Below, one piece after another: positions 7,430-14,973 of a DNA stretch of 20,296 nucleotides. A program made the position numbers and the translations under genes. The DNA is taken from the NCBI RefSeq assembly GCF_049274025.1, contig NZ_JBASRV010000063.1; one strand, 5' to 3'. The notes below the pieces were generated by a model. The model was not told the DNA's origin. It made no database searches and was given only the letters and a program-made list of their open reading frames with translations. Within the stretch, counting starts at the first letter, position 1; each line of letters begins with the position of its first letter. This stretch comes from Miniphocaeibacter sp012841535 (GTDB lineage: Bacteria > Bacillota > Clostridia > Tissierellales > Peptoniphilaceae).

Positions 7430-8203
7430 ATGAAAGATGTTCAACAACAAGTTGATGAAAGAGATATATATTTAAACGAAGTAGGAATTAAAGACTTAGT
7501 CTTTCCTATTGAAATTAAAAATAAAGATGGAAAATGGCAAACGACTCATGCAAGAATAAGTCTTTCTGTAGACTTGGATCCTTCTCAAAGAGGTACCCAT
7601 ATGTCTAGATTTGTAGATATAATTCAAGAAAACAATCAAATAGACTTAAAGCATATAAAGAATATGTTGGCAGTAATACAGGAAAAACTAGGTGCTAAAA
7701 AGAGTTTTATAGAACTTGAATTTGAATATTTTATAAAAAAAGAAGCACCTGTTTCAAAAAAGGTTTCATTTATAAATGTTGGTGTAAAATATAAGGCTTG
7801 GTTAGGTGAAACCTTTGAATTTGAAATGACTGTAAATACACCTGCAACAACACTATGCCCATGTTCAAAGGAAATATCTGAATTTAGTGCACATAATCAA
7901 AGAGCAAATATTTCTATAACTGTCAGGTCTAATGAATTTATATGGATAGAGGATTTAGTAAAAATTTCAGAAGATTCAGCATCTTCACCTGTATATGCAC
8001 TTTTAAAAAGACCTGATGAAAAATATGTAACAGAATATGCCTATGAAAATCCTAGATTTGTTGAAGATGTTTGTAGGGAAGTTAAAATTCGATTAGATGA
8101 AAACAAAATAGCAAGTAGATATAAAATATTAGTAGAAAGTTTTGAAAGTATTCACAATCACAATGCTTTTGCAAAAATAATAAGCGAGGCGATGCTTAAA
8201 TGA
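7430..8203 (+). CDS. folE2: GTP cyclohydrolase I, type IB (FolE2)
   Basis: FolE2 converts GTP to dihydroneopterin triphosphate, the first step of pterin synthesis, using a metal site more flexible than that of zinc-bound FolE. The 257 residues cover the whole COG1469 family. Seen: the SLSVDLDPSQRGTHMSRF segment near residue 45-61, which is the family signature, and the active-site CPCSKEIS with Cys143 and Cys145. H155, E197 and H242 follow at the spacing expected for the metal and catalytic residues. AAGGAGG precedes the ATG, 11 bases after the PTPS-III gene. It overlaps folP by four bases (ATGA). Its product is the direct substrate for the PTPS-III enzyme encoded just before it. Confidence 0.95.
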   Translation: MKDVQQQVDERDIYLNEVGIKDLVFPIEIKNKDGKWQTTHARISLSVDLDPSQRGTHMSRFVDIIQENNQIDLKHIKNMLAVIQEKLGAKKSFIELEFEYFIKKEAPVSKKVSFINVGVKYKAWLGETFEFEMTVNTPATTLCPCSKEISEFSAHNQRANISITVRSNEFIWIEDLVKISEDSASSPVYALLKRPDEKYVTEYAYENPRFVEDVCREVKIRLDENKIASRYKILVESFESIHNHNAFAKIISEAMLK

Positions 8204-9039
8204 AGCATATAGTTTTAAAAGACGGAACAATAAAAGAATTTTCTAAGAAAATGGATTTTATGGGAATAATTAATGTAACTGATAATTCTTTCTATTCAGG
8301 CTCAAGGACCTATAATACTGATGATGCAATAAAAAGGGCTGAAAAGCTAATAGAAGAAGGTGCTACATTTTTAGATATTGGTGGAGAATCAACAAGGCCA
8401 GGTTCTGACCCTGTAGATGTGGAAGATGAAATTAACCGTGTTTGTCCTGTAATAAAGGAAATAAAAAGATTATATCCTGAAATTTTACTATCTGTTGACA
8501 CCTATAGAGCAAAAACTGCCTTAGCTGCCATTGAAAATGGAGTAGATATAATAAACGATATTTCAGGCTTAACCTTTGATGAAAATATGGTTAAGGTTAT
8601 AGCAGAAACCAAAGTACCCTTAATTTTAATGCATATAAAGGGTAAACCTAAGACAATGCATGTTAAACCACACTATGATAATGTAGTAAAAGAAGTTTAT
8701 GAATTTTTAGAAAAACAAATTAATTATGCTTATGAAAATGGTGTAGAGAAAAATAAAATTATAATTGATTTAGGTATTGGCTTTGGTAAAAATGCAGAAC
8801 ATAATATAGAATTATTAAAAAATATATCTTACTTTGATAGTTTAAATTTACCACATTTATTAGCAGTATCAAGAAAAAAATTTATTGGACGGACTTTAAA
8901 TCATGAAGATGCAGCAGATAGATTGTTTGGAACAATTGGAATTTCAGTTTATGCAAGAACAAAGGGGATTGAAATAGCAAGAGTTCATGATGTAAAAGAA
9001 AACCTTGAGGCTGTAAGAATGGTAGAGGAATTTATATGA
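8200..9039 (+). CDS. folP: Dihydropteroate synthase
   Basis: FolP condenses hydroxymethyl-dihydropterin pyrophosphate with p-aminobenzoate and is the sulfonamide target. The TIM-barrel motifs occur in order: MGIINVT (21-27), DIGGESTRPG (59-68), DIINDISG (116-123), MHIKGKP (144-150), DLGIGFGK (190-197), VSRKKFIG (223-230) and RVHDV (261-265). Length is normal at 279 residues. Loop 1 is unusual: where most enzymes read NVTPDSF, this one reads NVTDNSFYSGSR. The usual DPGIGFGK is DLGIGFGK. The gene is coupled on both sides by ATGA overlaps, with folE2 before and folK after. Confidence 0.95.
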   Translation: MKHIVLKDGTIKEFSKKMDFMGIINVTDNSFYSGSRTYNTDDAIKRAEKLIEEGATFLDIGGESTRPGSDPVDVEDEINRVCPVIKEIKRLYPEILLSVDTYRAKTALAAIENGVDIINDISGLTFDENMVKVIAETKVPLILMHIKGKPKTMHVKPHYDNVVKEVYEFLEKQINYAYENGVEKNKIIIDLGIGFGKNAEHNIELLKNISYFDSLNLPHLLAVSRKKFIGRTLNHEDAADRLFGTIGISVYARTKGIEIARVHDVKENLEAVRMVEEFI

Positions 9040-9497
9040 TAGCATTTATTGCCCTAGGTTCAAATATGGGAGATAGGAATAAATATTTAGAAGATGCAAT
9101 TACTTTAATAAATAAAAGAGTTGGTAATGTTTTAAAAAGATCTTCTATTTTAGAAACCGAGCCTTACGGTTATACAGATCAAGATAATTTTCTAAATATG
9201 GCAATAAAAGTAGAGACAGAACTTTCTCCAAGAGATTTACTAAAGGAATTACTACAAATTGAAGCAGAACTTGAAAGAGTAAGACTTATAACCTGGGGGC
9301 CTAGAACAATTGATTTAGATATAATCTATTATGATAATGAAATTATAGATGAAGCTGATTTAAAAATTCCCCACATTGATTTATATAATAGGGACTTTGT
9401 TCTAAAACCAATAGTTGAAATAGATGAAAATTTTATTGACCCTAGAAAAAACAAAAAAGTAAGAGAATTACTAGAAGAATTAGAAAATAAAGAATAA
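9036..9497 (+). CDS. folK: 6-hydroxymethyl-7,8-dihydropterin pyrophosphokinase
   Basis: HPPK transfers pyrophosphate from ATP to hydroxymethyl-dihydropterin, giving the FolP substrate. Seen: IALGSNMGDR at the N-terminus, ETEPYGYTDQDNFLNMAI (pterin-binding), the RVR catalytic loop (81-83), and WGPRTIDLDIIYYD with the Mg-binding D93 and D95, followed by the RDFVLKPIVEI segment. The 153-residue length is normal. It is last in the folate operon, with a 4-base overlap with folP, and a terminator starts immediately after its stop. Confidence 0.95.
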   Translation: MIAFIALGSNMGDRNKYLEDAITLINKRVGNVLKRSSILETEPYGYTDQDNFLNMAIKVETELSPRDLLKELLQIEAELERVRLITWGPRTIDLDIIYYDNEIIDEADLKIPHIDLYNRDFVLKPIVEIDENFIDPRKNKKVRELLEELENKE

Positions 9498-9536
9498 AAA
9501 AATGCACTGAAGTTATTTTAACTTTAGTGCATTTTT
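9498..9536. terminator. Terminator of the folate operon
   Basis: Arms 9498-9514 and 9520-9536 pair over 17 bp with one G-U, around a 5-base loop. The left arm begins with A5 and the right arm ends in T5, so it should work in both directions for folK and the convergent amidohydrolase gene. The remaining ~110 bases up to 9648 hold nothing I recognise. Confidence 0.85.
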
Positions 9537-9647
9537 GCTTATATAATTTAAGTTTTGAAATATTTTTTATTTGTATTTGAAAATACAGGCTATTTATTTT
9601 AATTACCAGTATAAAGAAATATTACATTTTATTAGAAAGTATTTTTT

Positions 9648-11021
9648 TTAATTTGGGAACTTAACATCTTCTGTAATTGGACAAATATATTTTTTTCCAT
9701 TCATTGATTTTTCAAATTCTTCCTTTGCTTTATCAACGATAGCTGGATCATTAATTAGTTTTAAAGAAGAATCTGCCATTACTTTTGCAGCATATAACAT
9801 TCCTTTAAATCCTATTTCTGTAGCTCCACAAGTTGTATTGTGCCAACTATGACCTGCTGCTCCTATATTAGCAGTTGCTGTCATAAACATTGCTCCTGGA
9901 ACTATATGTTGTACATCTCCAACATCAGTTGAGTTAAAGCTATTTGATTTTCCATCAATAGGTTTTCCACTAAATAAATATACGTCTTTAGTATCACCTG
10001 CTTCAAAAGCTCCTTTTTTATTAGTTTTATTTTCTTCTAAAACTTTTGCAAATTCAATATCCTCTTTGGACCAATCCTGGGCTGGAATTGTATTCATAGA
10101 TTCAAATATTAAATCACCTAAAATTTTATTATTTAGAGTTTCATAAGAACCACCTAAATATTCTATTTCAACATTGGTTTCTGTCATCATAGCAGCACCC
10201 TTGGCAACTTTAATCAATCTATCATAGGTATCTTCAACAGTTTCCCTACTTAAAGCTCTAACATAATACCAAACAGATGCTTTATCAGGAACTATGTTAG
10301 GTGCTTGACCACCATTTGTTATTGTATAGTGGATTCTAACATCATCAGTAACATGTTCTCTTAAATAATTTGCCCCTACATCAGTGAGTTCAACAGCGTC
10401 TAAAGCTGACCTACCATTTTGTGGATCAGCACCAGCATGAGCTGTAATACCTTTAAAATGGAATTTGAAAGAATTTGATGCAGTCATTACACCTCTTAAA
10501 ACAATATTAGAGGTACCAGGATGCCAAGCAAAGGCTACATCTAAGTCTGTAAAAGCTCCTCCTCTAGCCATAAAACCTTTACCTGTAAGAGTTTCTTCTC
10601 CAGGACAGCCATAAAAAACAACGGTGCCCTTTAAATTTTTTTCTTCCATTTCTTTTTTTAAGGCTATTGCAGCACCTAAATGTGCAACAGCAAGTAGATT
10701 ATGTTGACAAGCATGACCAGGTTCACCGTCTTTAATAGATTCTTTTTTGGTGCTAACTTTTTGACTCATACCTGGCAGTGCATCATATTCTCCTAATAGA
10801 CCAATTACAGGCTTACCTTCACCCCAAGTAGCTCTTATTGATGTAGGTACACCGAATTTTCCTACTTCTACATTAAATCCTTCTTTTTCTAAATATTCAG
10901 AAATCCATTTACAAGCCTTAACCTCTTTAAAAGCTACTTCAGGATTTTCCCAAATGTTCATAGCTAAATCTTTTAGCTCATCACTTTTATTATCAATATA
11001 ATCTAATGCAATTTTACTCAT
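9648..11021 (-). CDS. M20 family amidohydrolase, AbgB-like (p-aminobenzoyl-glutamate hydrolase type)
   Basis: This is a dinuclear metal amidohydrolase that cleaves N-acyl amino acids. Seen: GLLGEYDALPGMSQ (75-87), the metal site GHACQHN with C105 and H107, GEETLTGKGFMARGGAF with E142-E143, AWHPG (H167), GITAHAGADPQNGRSALDAVELTDVG of the dimerisation domain, the VPDKASVWYYVRA strand, STDVGDV (364-370) and GHSWHNT (390-396). The overall pattern follows AbgB, which splits the folate breakdown product p-aminobenzoyl-glutamate, but no AbgA partner is present. Amidohydrolases of this branch also act on other N-acyl substrates. The usual Gly in GHxCGHN is Gln106. It lies 45 bases behind the MFS gene with its own GGAGG site, so the two form an operon. 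Confidence 0.85.
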   Translation of the reverse strand: MSKIALDYIDNKSDELKDLAMNIWENPEVAFKEVKACKWISEYLEKEGFNVEVGKFGVPTSIRATWGEGKPVIGLLGEYDALPGMSQKVSTKKESIKDGEPGHACQHNLLAVAHLGAAIALKKEMEEKNLKGTVVFYGCPGEETLTGKGFMARGGAFTDLDVAFAWHPGTSNIVLRGVMTASNSFKFHFKGITAHAGADPQNGRSALDAVELTDVGANYLREHVTDDVRIHYTITNGGQAPNIVPDKASVWYYVRALSRETVEDTYDRLIKVAKGAAMMTETNVEIEYLGGSYETLNNKILGDLIFESMNTIPAQDWSKEDIEFAKVLEENKTNKKGAFEAGDTKDVYLFSGKPIDGKSNSFNSTDVGDVQHIVPGAMFMTATANIGAAGHSWHNTTCGATEIGFKGMLYAAKVMADSSLKLINDPAIVDKAKEEFEKSMNGKKYICPITEDVKFPN

Positions 11022-11066
11022 AATATACCTCCTATATATATTAGATATTAAAAATTTTTTTAAATA

Positions 11067-12326
11067 TTATTTTGTTGTTTTTTTATACTTAAAAGAAGCT
11101 TTGTATGATATTATCCAACAGAATAAAGTCGCCAATGTTAAAATTATCATAACAATCCAAGCTACCTTATAGGTATTTGTTAAATCGAAGATTGATGCTA
11201 CAAGTAATGACCCTAATGATAAACCAACTTGAGTTGCACTACTTACATAACCATAAAATTCACCGTATCGTTCCTGTCCGAAAATAGCACTGGTAATTAG
11301 AGGAGGAAGAACAGTTCCTATTGCCATTCCTATACCAAAAAATACAGTCATAATATAAAGAACAGTTATATTTTCGGCTAATAGCATACAAGCAAAGGAA
11401 ATAGCAAAGGAAATACAACCAACTAAAGAAGCTTGTATTAGTCCGAACCTATCATTTATCCAACCTATAATTAGTTTTCCAAATATTCCAAATACAGAAT
11501 ATAGTGATACAATAATAGCCTGAGTTGCAGGACCATGTAATTCCTCTAAAGCAGGAGGGAATTGTCCTAAAGCACCGTTACTAACTAACCCATTAGTAAT
11601 CATTCCTATAATCATTAGTATGAAAAATGGTTTAACAAAGGACTCTTTACTTGTTAAAGAGAATTTCAATTGTACCCCATCACTTGATGATGTTTTCGTA
11701 TTTTTAGCTTCAGGATTATATCCGTATGGTTTTAAACCCTTGTCTTCTGGTGATTTGGCAAAAACAAATAAGGAGATAGGCAAAGCTATAATTAACATTA
11801 TAAAAGCAAAAATAAAATATGAATTTCTCCAACCAAATTTGCCTATTAAAGATGTAATTAGAGGACTTAAAACAAATCCACCAACTCCAATTCCTGTCAT
11901 AGCTAAACTCATAGCTAATCCTCTTTTTTCTTCAAACCAGTTATTAATCATAATTGAAACAGGGATTAATGATGTATTAAGGTACAGAACCCCTAAAATA
12001 ACAGATGAAATATAAAAATGAATTGGTTTTTGTGCTAAACCATATGTAGCAAATACCAGTGTAAAAAGTAGGATGCTGATACTTTGAATTTTTTTCATAT
12101 TTCCCTTAGCTAGTTTTTTAGTAATAACTGGTGAGAAAAATATACCCATTGCATGAAGTAAAGAATTTCCAAGAGTAAAAGATGTCCTTGTTATTCCAAG
12201 TTCTGTTATAACAGGGATTGTAAACTTACCAGCCATAGCCATAACACTAGGCACTATTGTGGCAGTAATTAAAATAGAGCCTATAACTATCCACCATCCA
12301 TAAAAAAATTTTTTCTTTTCTTGCAT
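11067..12326 (-). CDS. MFS transporter, OFA/MCT-like (12 membrane segments)
   Basis: This is a major facilitator of about 419 residues. The N-terminal FFYGWWIVIGS leads into segment 1, the family-typical NNWFEEKRGLAMSLAMTGIGVGGF falls before segment 5, a hydrophilic central loop (around ESFVKPF) divides the halves, and IGWINDRFG marks the second-half A-like motif. These features place it with oxalate/formate- and monocarboxylate-type carriers, so an anionic substrate is likely. I chose ATG 12326, which has GGAGG six bases upstream. A longer frame reaching 12401 would cover the candidate promoter at 12373-12401 and lacks a ribosome site. It is cotranscribed with the amidohydrolase, so it probably imports that enzyme's substrate or exports a product. 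The exact substrate is unknown. Confidence 0.88.
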   Translation of the reverse strand: MQEKKKFFYGWWIVIGSILITATIVPSVMAMAGKFTIPVITELGITRTSFTLGNSLLHAMGIFFSPVITKKLAKGNMKKIQSISILLFTLVFATYGLAQKPIHFYISSVILGVLYLNTSLIPVSIMINNWFEEKRGLAMSLAMTGIGVGGFVLSPLITSLIGKFGWRNSYFIFAFIMLIIALPISLFVFAKSPEDKGLKPYGYNPEAKNTKTSSSDGVQLKFSLTSKESFVKPFFILMIIGMITNGLVSNGALGQFPPALEELHGPATQAIIVSLYSVFGIFGKLIIGWINDRFGLIQASLVGCISFAISFACMLLAENITVLYIMTVFFGIGMAIGTVLPPLITSAIFGQERYGEFYGYVSSATQVGLSLGSLLVASIFDLTNTYKVAWIVMIILTLATLFCWIISYKASFKYKKTTK

Positions 12327-12372
12327 AATAACCTCCAAAATATTAATAAATTTTATGTACCTTGTAGCACTA

Positions 12373-12401
12373 ATAATATAACAAGAAAAACCTTTGCACA
12401 A
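12373..12401 (-). promoter_or_regulatory. Promoter of the MFS-amidohydrolase operon
   Basis: On the minus strand, TTGTGC (-35), a 17-base spacer and TATTAT (-10) lie about 45 bases before the GGAGG of the MFS gene. The spacing is ideal for a sigma-A promoter. Confidence 0.55.
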
Positions 12402-12472
12402 TATTGATTTTTTCTAAAAAGAACTATATTCTATTTTCTTAATAAAGTGAAGAAAAAAATGTCCGATTATCA

Positions 12473-12500
12473 TACCATTAATTTACCATTATGATATAAT
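12473..12500 (+). promoter_or_regulatory. Promoter of the AraC-GH39 gene with a tandem TACCATTA repeat
   Basis: TACCATTA occurs at 12473-12480 and again at 12484-12491, an exact 11-base period, over the -35 region. The extended -10 TGATATAAT follows at 12492-12500. A repeat at one helical turn over the -35 suggests an operator, possibly for the regulator itself. It is short and AT-rich, so chance remains possible. Confidence 0.45.
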
Positions 12501-12552
12501 TAAATTTAAAATAAAGACTGTAGTTACTCAGTAGATTATATAAGGAGAAAAA

Positions 12553-14886
12553 ATGACTGATAATAAATTTAATATTTTAAATATAGACTTAAATAAAAAT
12601 AAAATTATAGAAAAATATACTTTTGAAACTACAATTTTATTTCAGCTTAAGGGAGTTACAAATATATATTTAGATGGCATTAACTATAATATGAGTAAGG
12701 GAAATATTATGGTAATAAATAGAAATAAAAGTTTCATTTTAGAAAACATTAGTGATATAGATAATATACTAGTTATAGTAACTATAAATAACTCCTATTT
12801 TATATCTATTTACGATGAGTTTACTTCATCAACTTTTGAATTGTTTCCTAATGAAGAAAAAACAGGAAAGTCAAGATCTATAAATGAGTTAAGGACAGAA
12901 TTAGCAAGACTTTTAATGTACTATTCAAATCCTTCATCAACAACTAATATAAGTATGAACATATCTATAAATAAAATAATGCTATATTTAATTTCTTATT
13001 TTAATAAAGAGAAAGATATAAAAAATACATATGTAAAAAATCAAAAGATAATAGATATACTAAAAGATATGGATAAGAATTATGACAAAAAAATAAGTAT
13101 TGATGGCTTAGCACAAAAATATTATATGTCATCATCTACCTTATCAAAACTATTTAAAGAGGAAACAGGAGAATTATTTTCCAAATATTTAAATGATTTA
13201 AGATCCACCAAAAGTCTTAAGGATTTACTCTATTCTAGTCTTAATATAGAAGAAATAGCGATAAAAAATGGTTTTGGTAATGGTAGAACCTATAGGAGAG
13301 GCTTCAAAGAAGTATTTAATTGTACTCCTTCAGAGTATAGAAAACAAAATAATGGAGATAGTGAAGAGCTTAATTTAGATACTGAAAGTGATGGTTTAGA
13401 AAAAAATAAAGATATTTTTGAAATTCTATACTCCTTTATAAATACTCCAGTAGAAGATATAAAGCAAGAATATATAATAGAAAACAATAAGAAACTTATA
13501 ATAGATTCTTCAATAAATAGAGGTCAGATCAATCCGCAAAAAATTATTCATGTTGGTTCTTTAGATCTACTACTGGATTATGAAAATTTTACTGAATTAG
13601 AAATGATTAAAGAAGATATAGGAATAAATTATATTGGATTATCTAGTATATACACATCTTATCCTGATTCATATTTAGAATTTGAAGTAGAGGATTATTA
13701 TATTTTTTCTGAATTTGGGAAATTTGACTCGGTAGTTGAATATTTAGTAAAAAATTCTATTGGTATTTTTTATCAAATATCTATTTCAGATATCCTTAAT
13801 AAAAAAAATAATTATTATTGGCAAATGTTAAATTTTTTTAGAAACTATAAAAATATCTATGGTAAATTCTTCTTTAATAATATAAGAATAAATTGTATCT
13901 TTGATGTTGATAATATTGAAAAAAGCAATTCAATATTTAAAATGATTTACGACCAGGTAAAACTAATTGACAGTGCTATAGAAATTGGTGCATCTATCCC
14001 TTTAAAATATCCTAATTATTCCTTTAGTAGCAAAAAAGAACAGGATATCTATATAAAGAAAATTGTTCCCCTTTGTGATTTTTTAAGTTATTCCTCAGAT
14101 CCTAATAGAATATATAAGTATAATAAAAATGAAGTTACAAATATGGATTTTTTTAATGAATTTGTATATAAAGAGGTAATAAACATAAAGAACATAGTTC
14201 AACAATGGAATAATAGTATACCTTTAGTCTTAAGTGAATGGAACACTTTAACTGGTGAAAAGCAAAGTATTAACGGTACATTTTTTAGAGCTGCTATTAT
14301 TTTACAAGAAGTTTTGAAATTAGACTTATTAATAGAATCCTATGGGTTTTGGTTAAATGCAGGAATTTATATGAACTATAAATTTGATAAAGAAAATAAA
14401 TTTAATAGTTTAGAATTATTTCACAATTATAAGGGTAAAAAGCCTGTTTATAATGTTTTATTATTAGCTTCTAGATTAAAAGGAAATGTAAGGTTTTTAG
14501 GAAAGGAATGTATGTTGTTACAAGAAGGGGATAATTATCAACTGTTATTATGGAATCCGAATTATTTTAATCCTAATTTAAGTGAACAGCTTCGGTTTTT
14601 AGAAAGTAAAACCGTCCTTTATAATATAGAAATTCCAGATATAAAAGACAATTATTACCAAGTTAAAAGATTTGATTATTCTAGAAATAGTGGGGCTATA
14701 TATTATTTATTTCAAAATTTTAAGTCTAAATATCCCTTAGATTTAGAGTCAAGGGAATATTTAAGTACTATGTCAGTTCCTAAAATATCTGTTTTTGATG
14801 TAAGTGTTCAAAATGGTTTTAATTATAGTTTTATTTTAGATACAAATGCTATTGTTCTTTTAGAATTTAAAGCCATATATAAATAG
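12553..14886 (+). CDS. AraC-family regulator fused to a GH39-like glycosidase domain
   Basis: This is a 777-residue, three-part protein. Residues 1-~125 look like an AraC sensor cupin (VTNIYLDGINYNMSKGNIMVINRN). Residues ~162-268 are a two-helix-turn-helix AraC domain: SIDGLAQKYYMSSSTLSKLFKE, then EEIAIKNGFGNGRTYRRGF and CTPSEYRKQ. From ~310 to the end is a TIM-barrel/beta-sandwich region resembling GH39. It carries LVLSEWNT with Glu562 at the nucleophile position and a closing segment SRLKGNVRFLGKE. At the place where GH39 enzymes have the WNEPN acid/base, the sequence reads IFDVDN (449-454), so hydrolysis is doubtful and a sugar-sensing role is more likely. AAGGAG lies 5 bases before the ATG. 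It diverges from the MFS-amidohydrolase operon, a plausible target together with itself. Confidence 0.82.
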   Translation: MTDNKFNILNIDLNKNKIIEKYTFETTILFQLKGVTNIYLDGINYNMSKGNIMVINRNKSFILENISDIDNILVIVTINNSYFISIYDEFTSSTFELFPNEEKTGKSRSINELRTELARLLMYYSNPSSTTNISMNISINKIMLYLISYFNKEKDIKNTYVKNQKIIDILKDMDKNYDKKISIDGLAQKYYMSSSTLSKLFKEETGELFSKYLNDLRSTKSLKDLLYSSLNIEEIAIKNGFGNGRTYRRGFKEVFNCTPSEYRKQNNGDSEELNLDTESDGLEKNKDIFEILYSFINTPVEDIKQEYIIENNKKLIIDSSINRGQINPQKIIHVGSLDLLLDYENFTELEMIKEDIGINYIGLSSIYTSYPDSYLEFEVEDYYIFSEFGKFDSVVEYLVKNSIGIFYQISISDILNKKNNYYWQMLNFFRNYKNIYGKFFFNNIRINCIFDVDNIEKSNSIFKMIYDQVKLIDSAIEIGASIPLKYPNYSFSSKKEQDIYIKKIVPLCDFLSYSSDPNRIYKYNKNEVTNMDFFNEFVYKEVINIKNIVQQWNNSIPLVLSEWNTLTGEKQSINGTFFRAAIILQEVLKLDLLIESYGFWLNAGIYMNYKFDKENKFNSLELFHNYKGKKPVYNVLLLASRLKGNVRFLGKECMLLQEGDNYQLLLWNPNYFNPNLSEQLRFLESKTVLYNIEIPDIKDNYYQVKRFDYSRNSGAIYYLFQNFKSKYPLDLESREYLSTMSVPKISVFDVSVQNGFNYSFILDTNAIVLLEFKAIYK

Positions 14887-14892
14887 TTAGAA

Positions 14893-14928
14893 AAAAAGAT
14901 ACAATATATTTTTATATTGTATCTTTTT
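14893..14928. terminator. Bidirectional terminator between the AraC-GH39 and Na/Pi genes
   Basis: Arms 14893-14908 and 14913-14928 are perfectly complementary over 16 bp, with a TTTT loop. A5 stands at the left end and T5 at the right, so it can stop both convergent transcripts. It starts 6 bases after the regulator stop. Confidence 0.85.
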
Positions 14929-14973
14929 ATAATTAAGAAATATAAGCTATTAAATAATATTTAATAAAATGTA

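Noticed and set aside
11620..12015. 131-residue frame on the plus strand inside the MFS gene
   Set aside because: It is antisense to a clear transporter, has no recognisable protein pattern and no ribosome site; a chance opening.
12327..12401. N-terminal extension of the MFS transporter to 12401
   Set aside because: It overlaps a well-spaced -35/-10 pair and lacks a ribosome site, whereas ATG 12326 has GGAGG.
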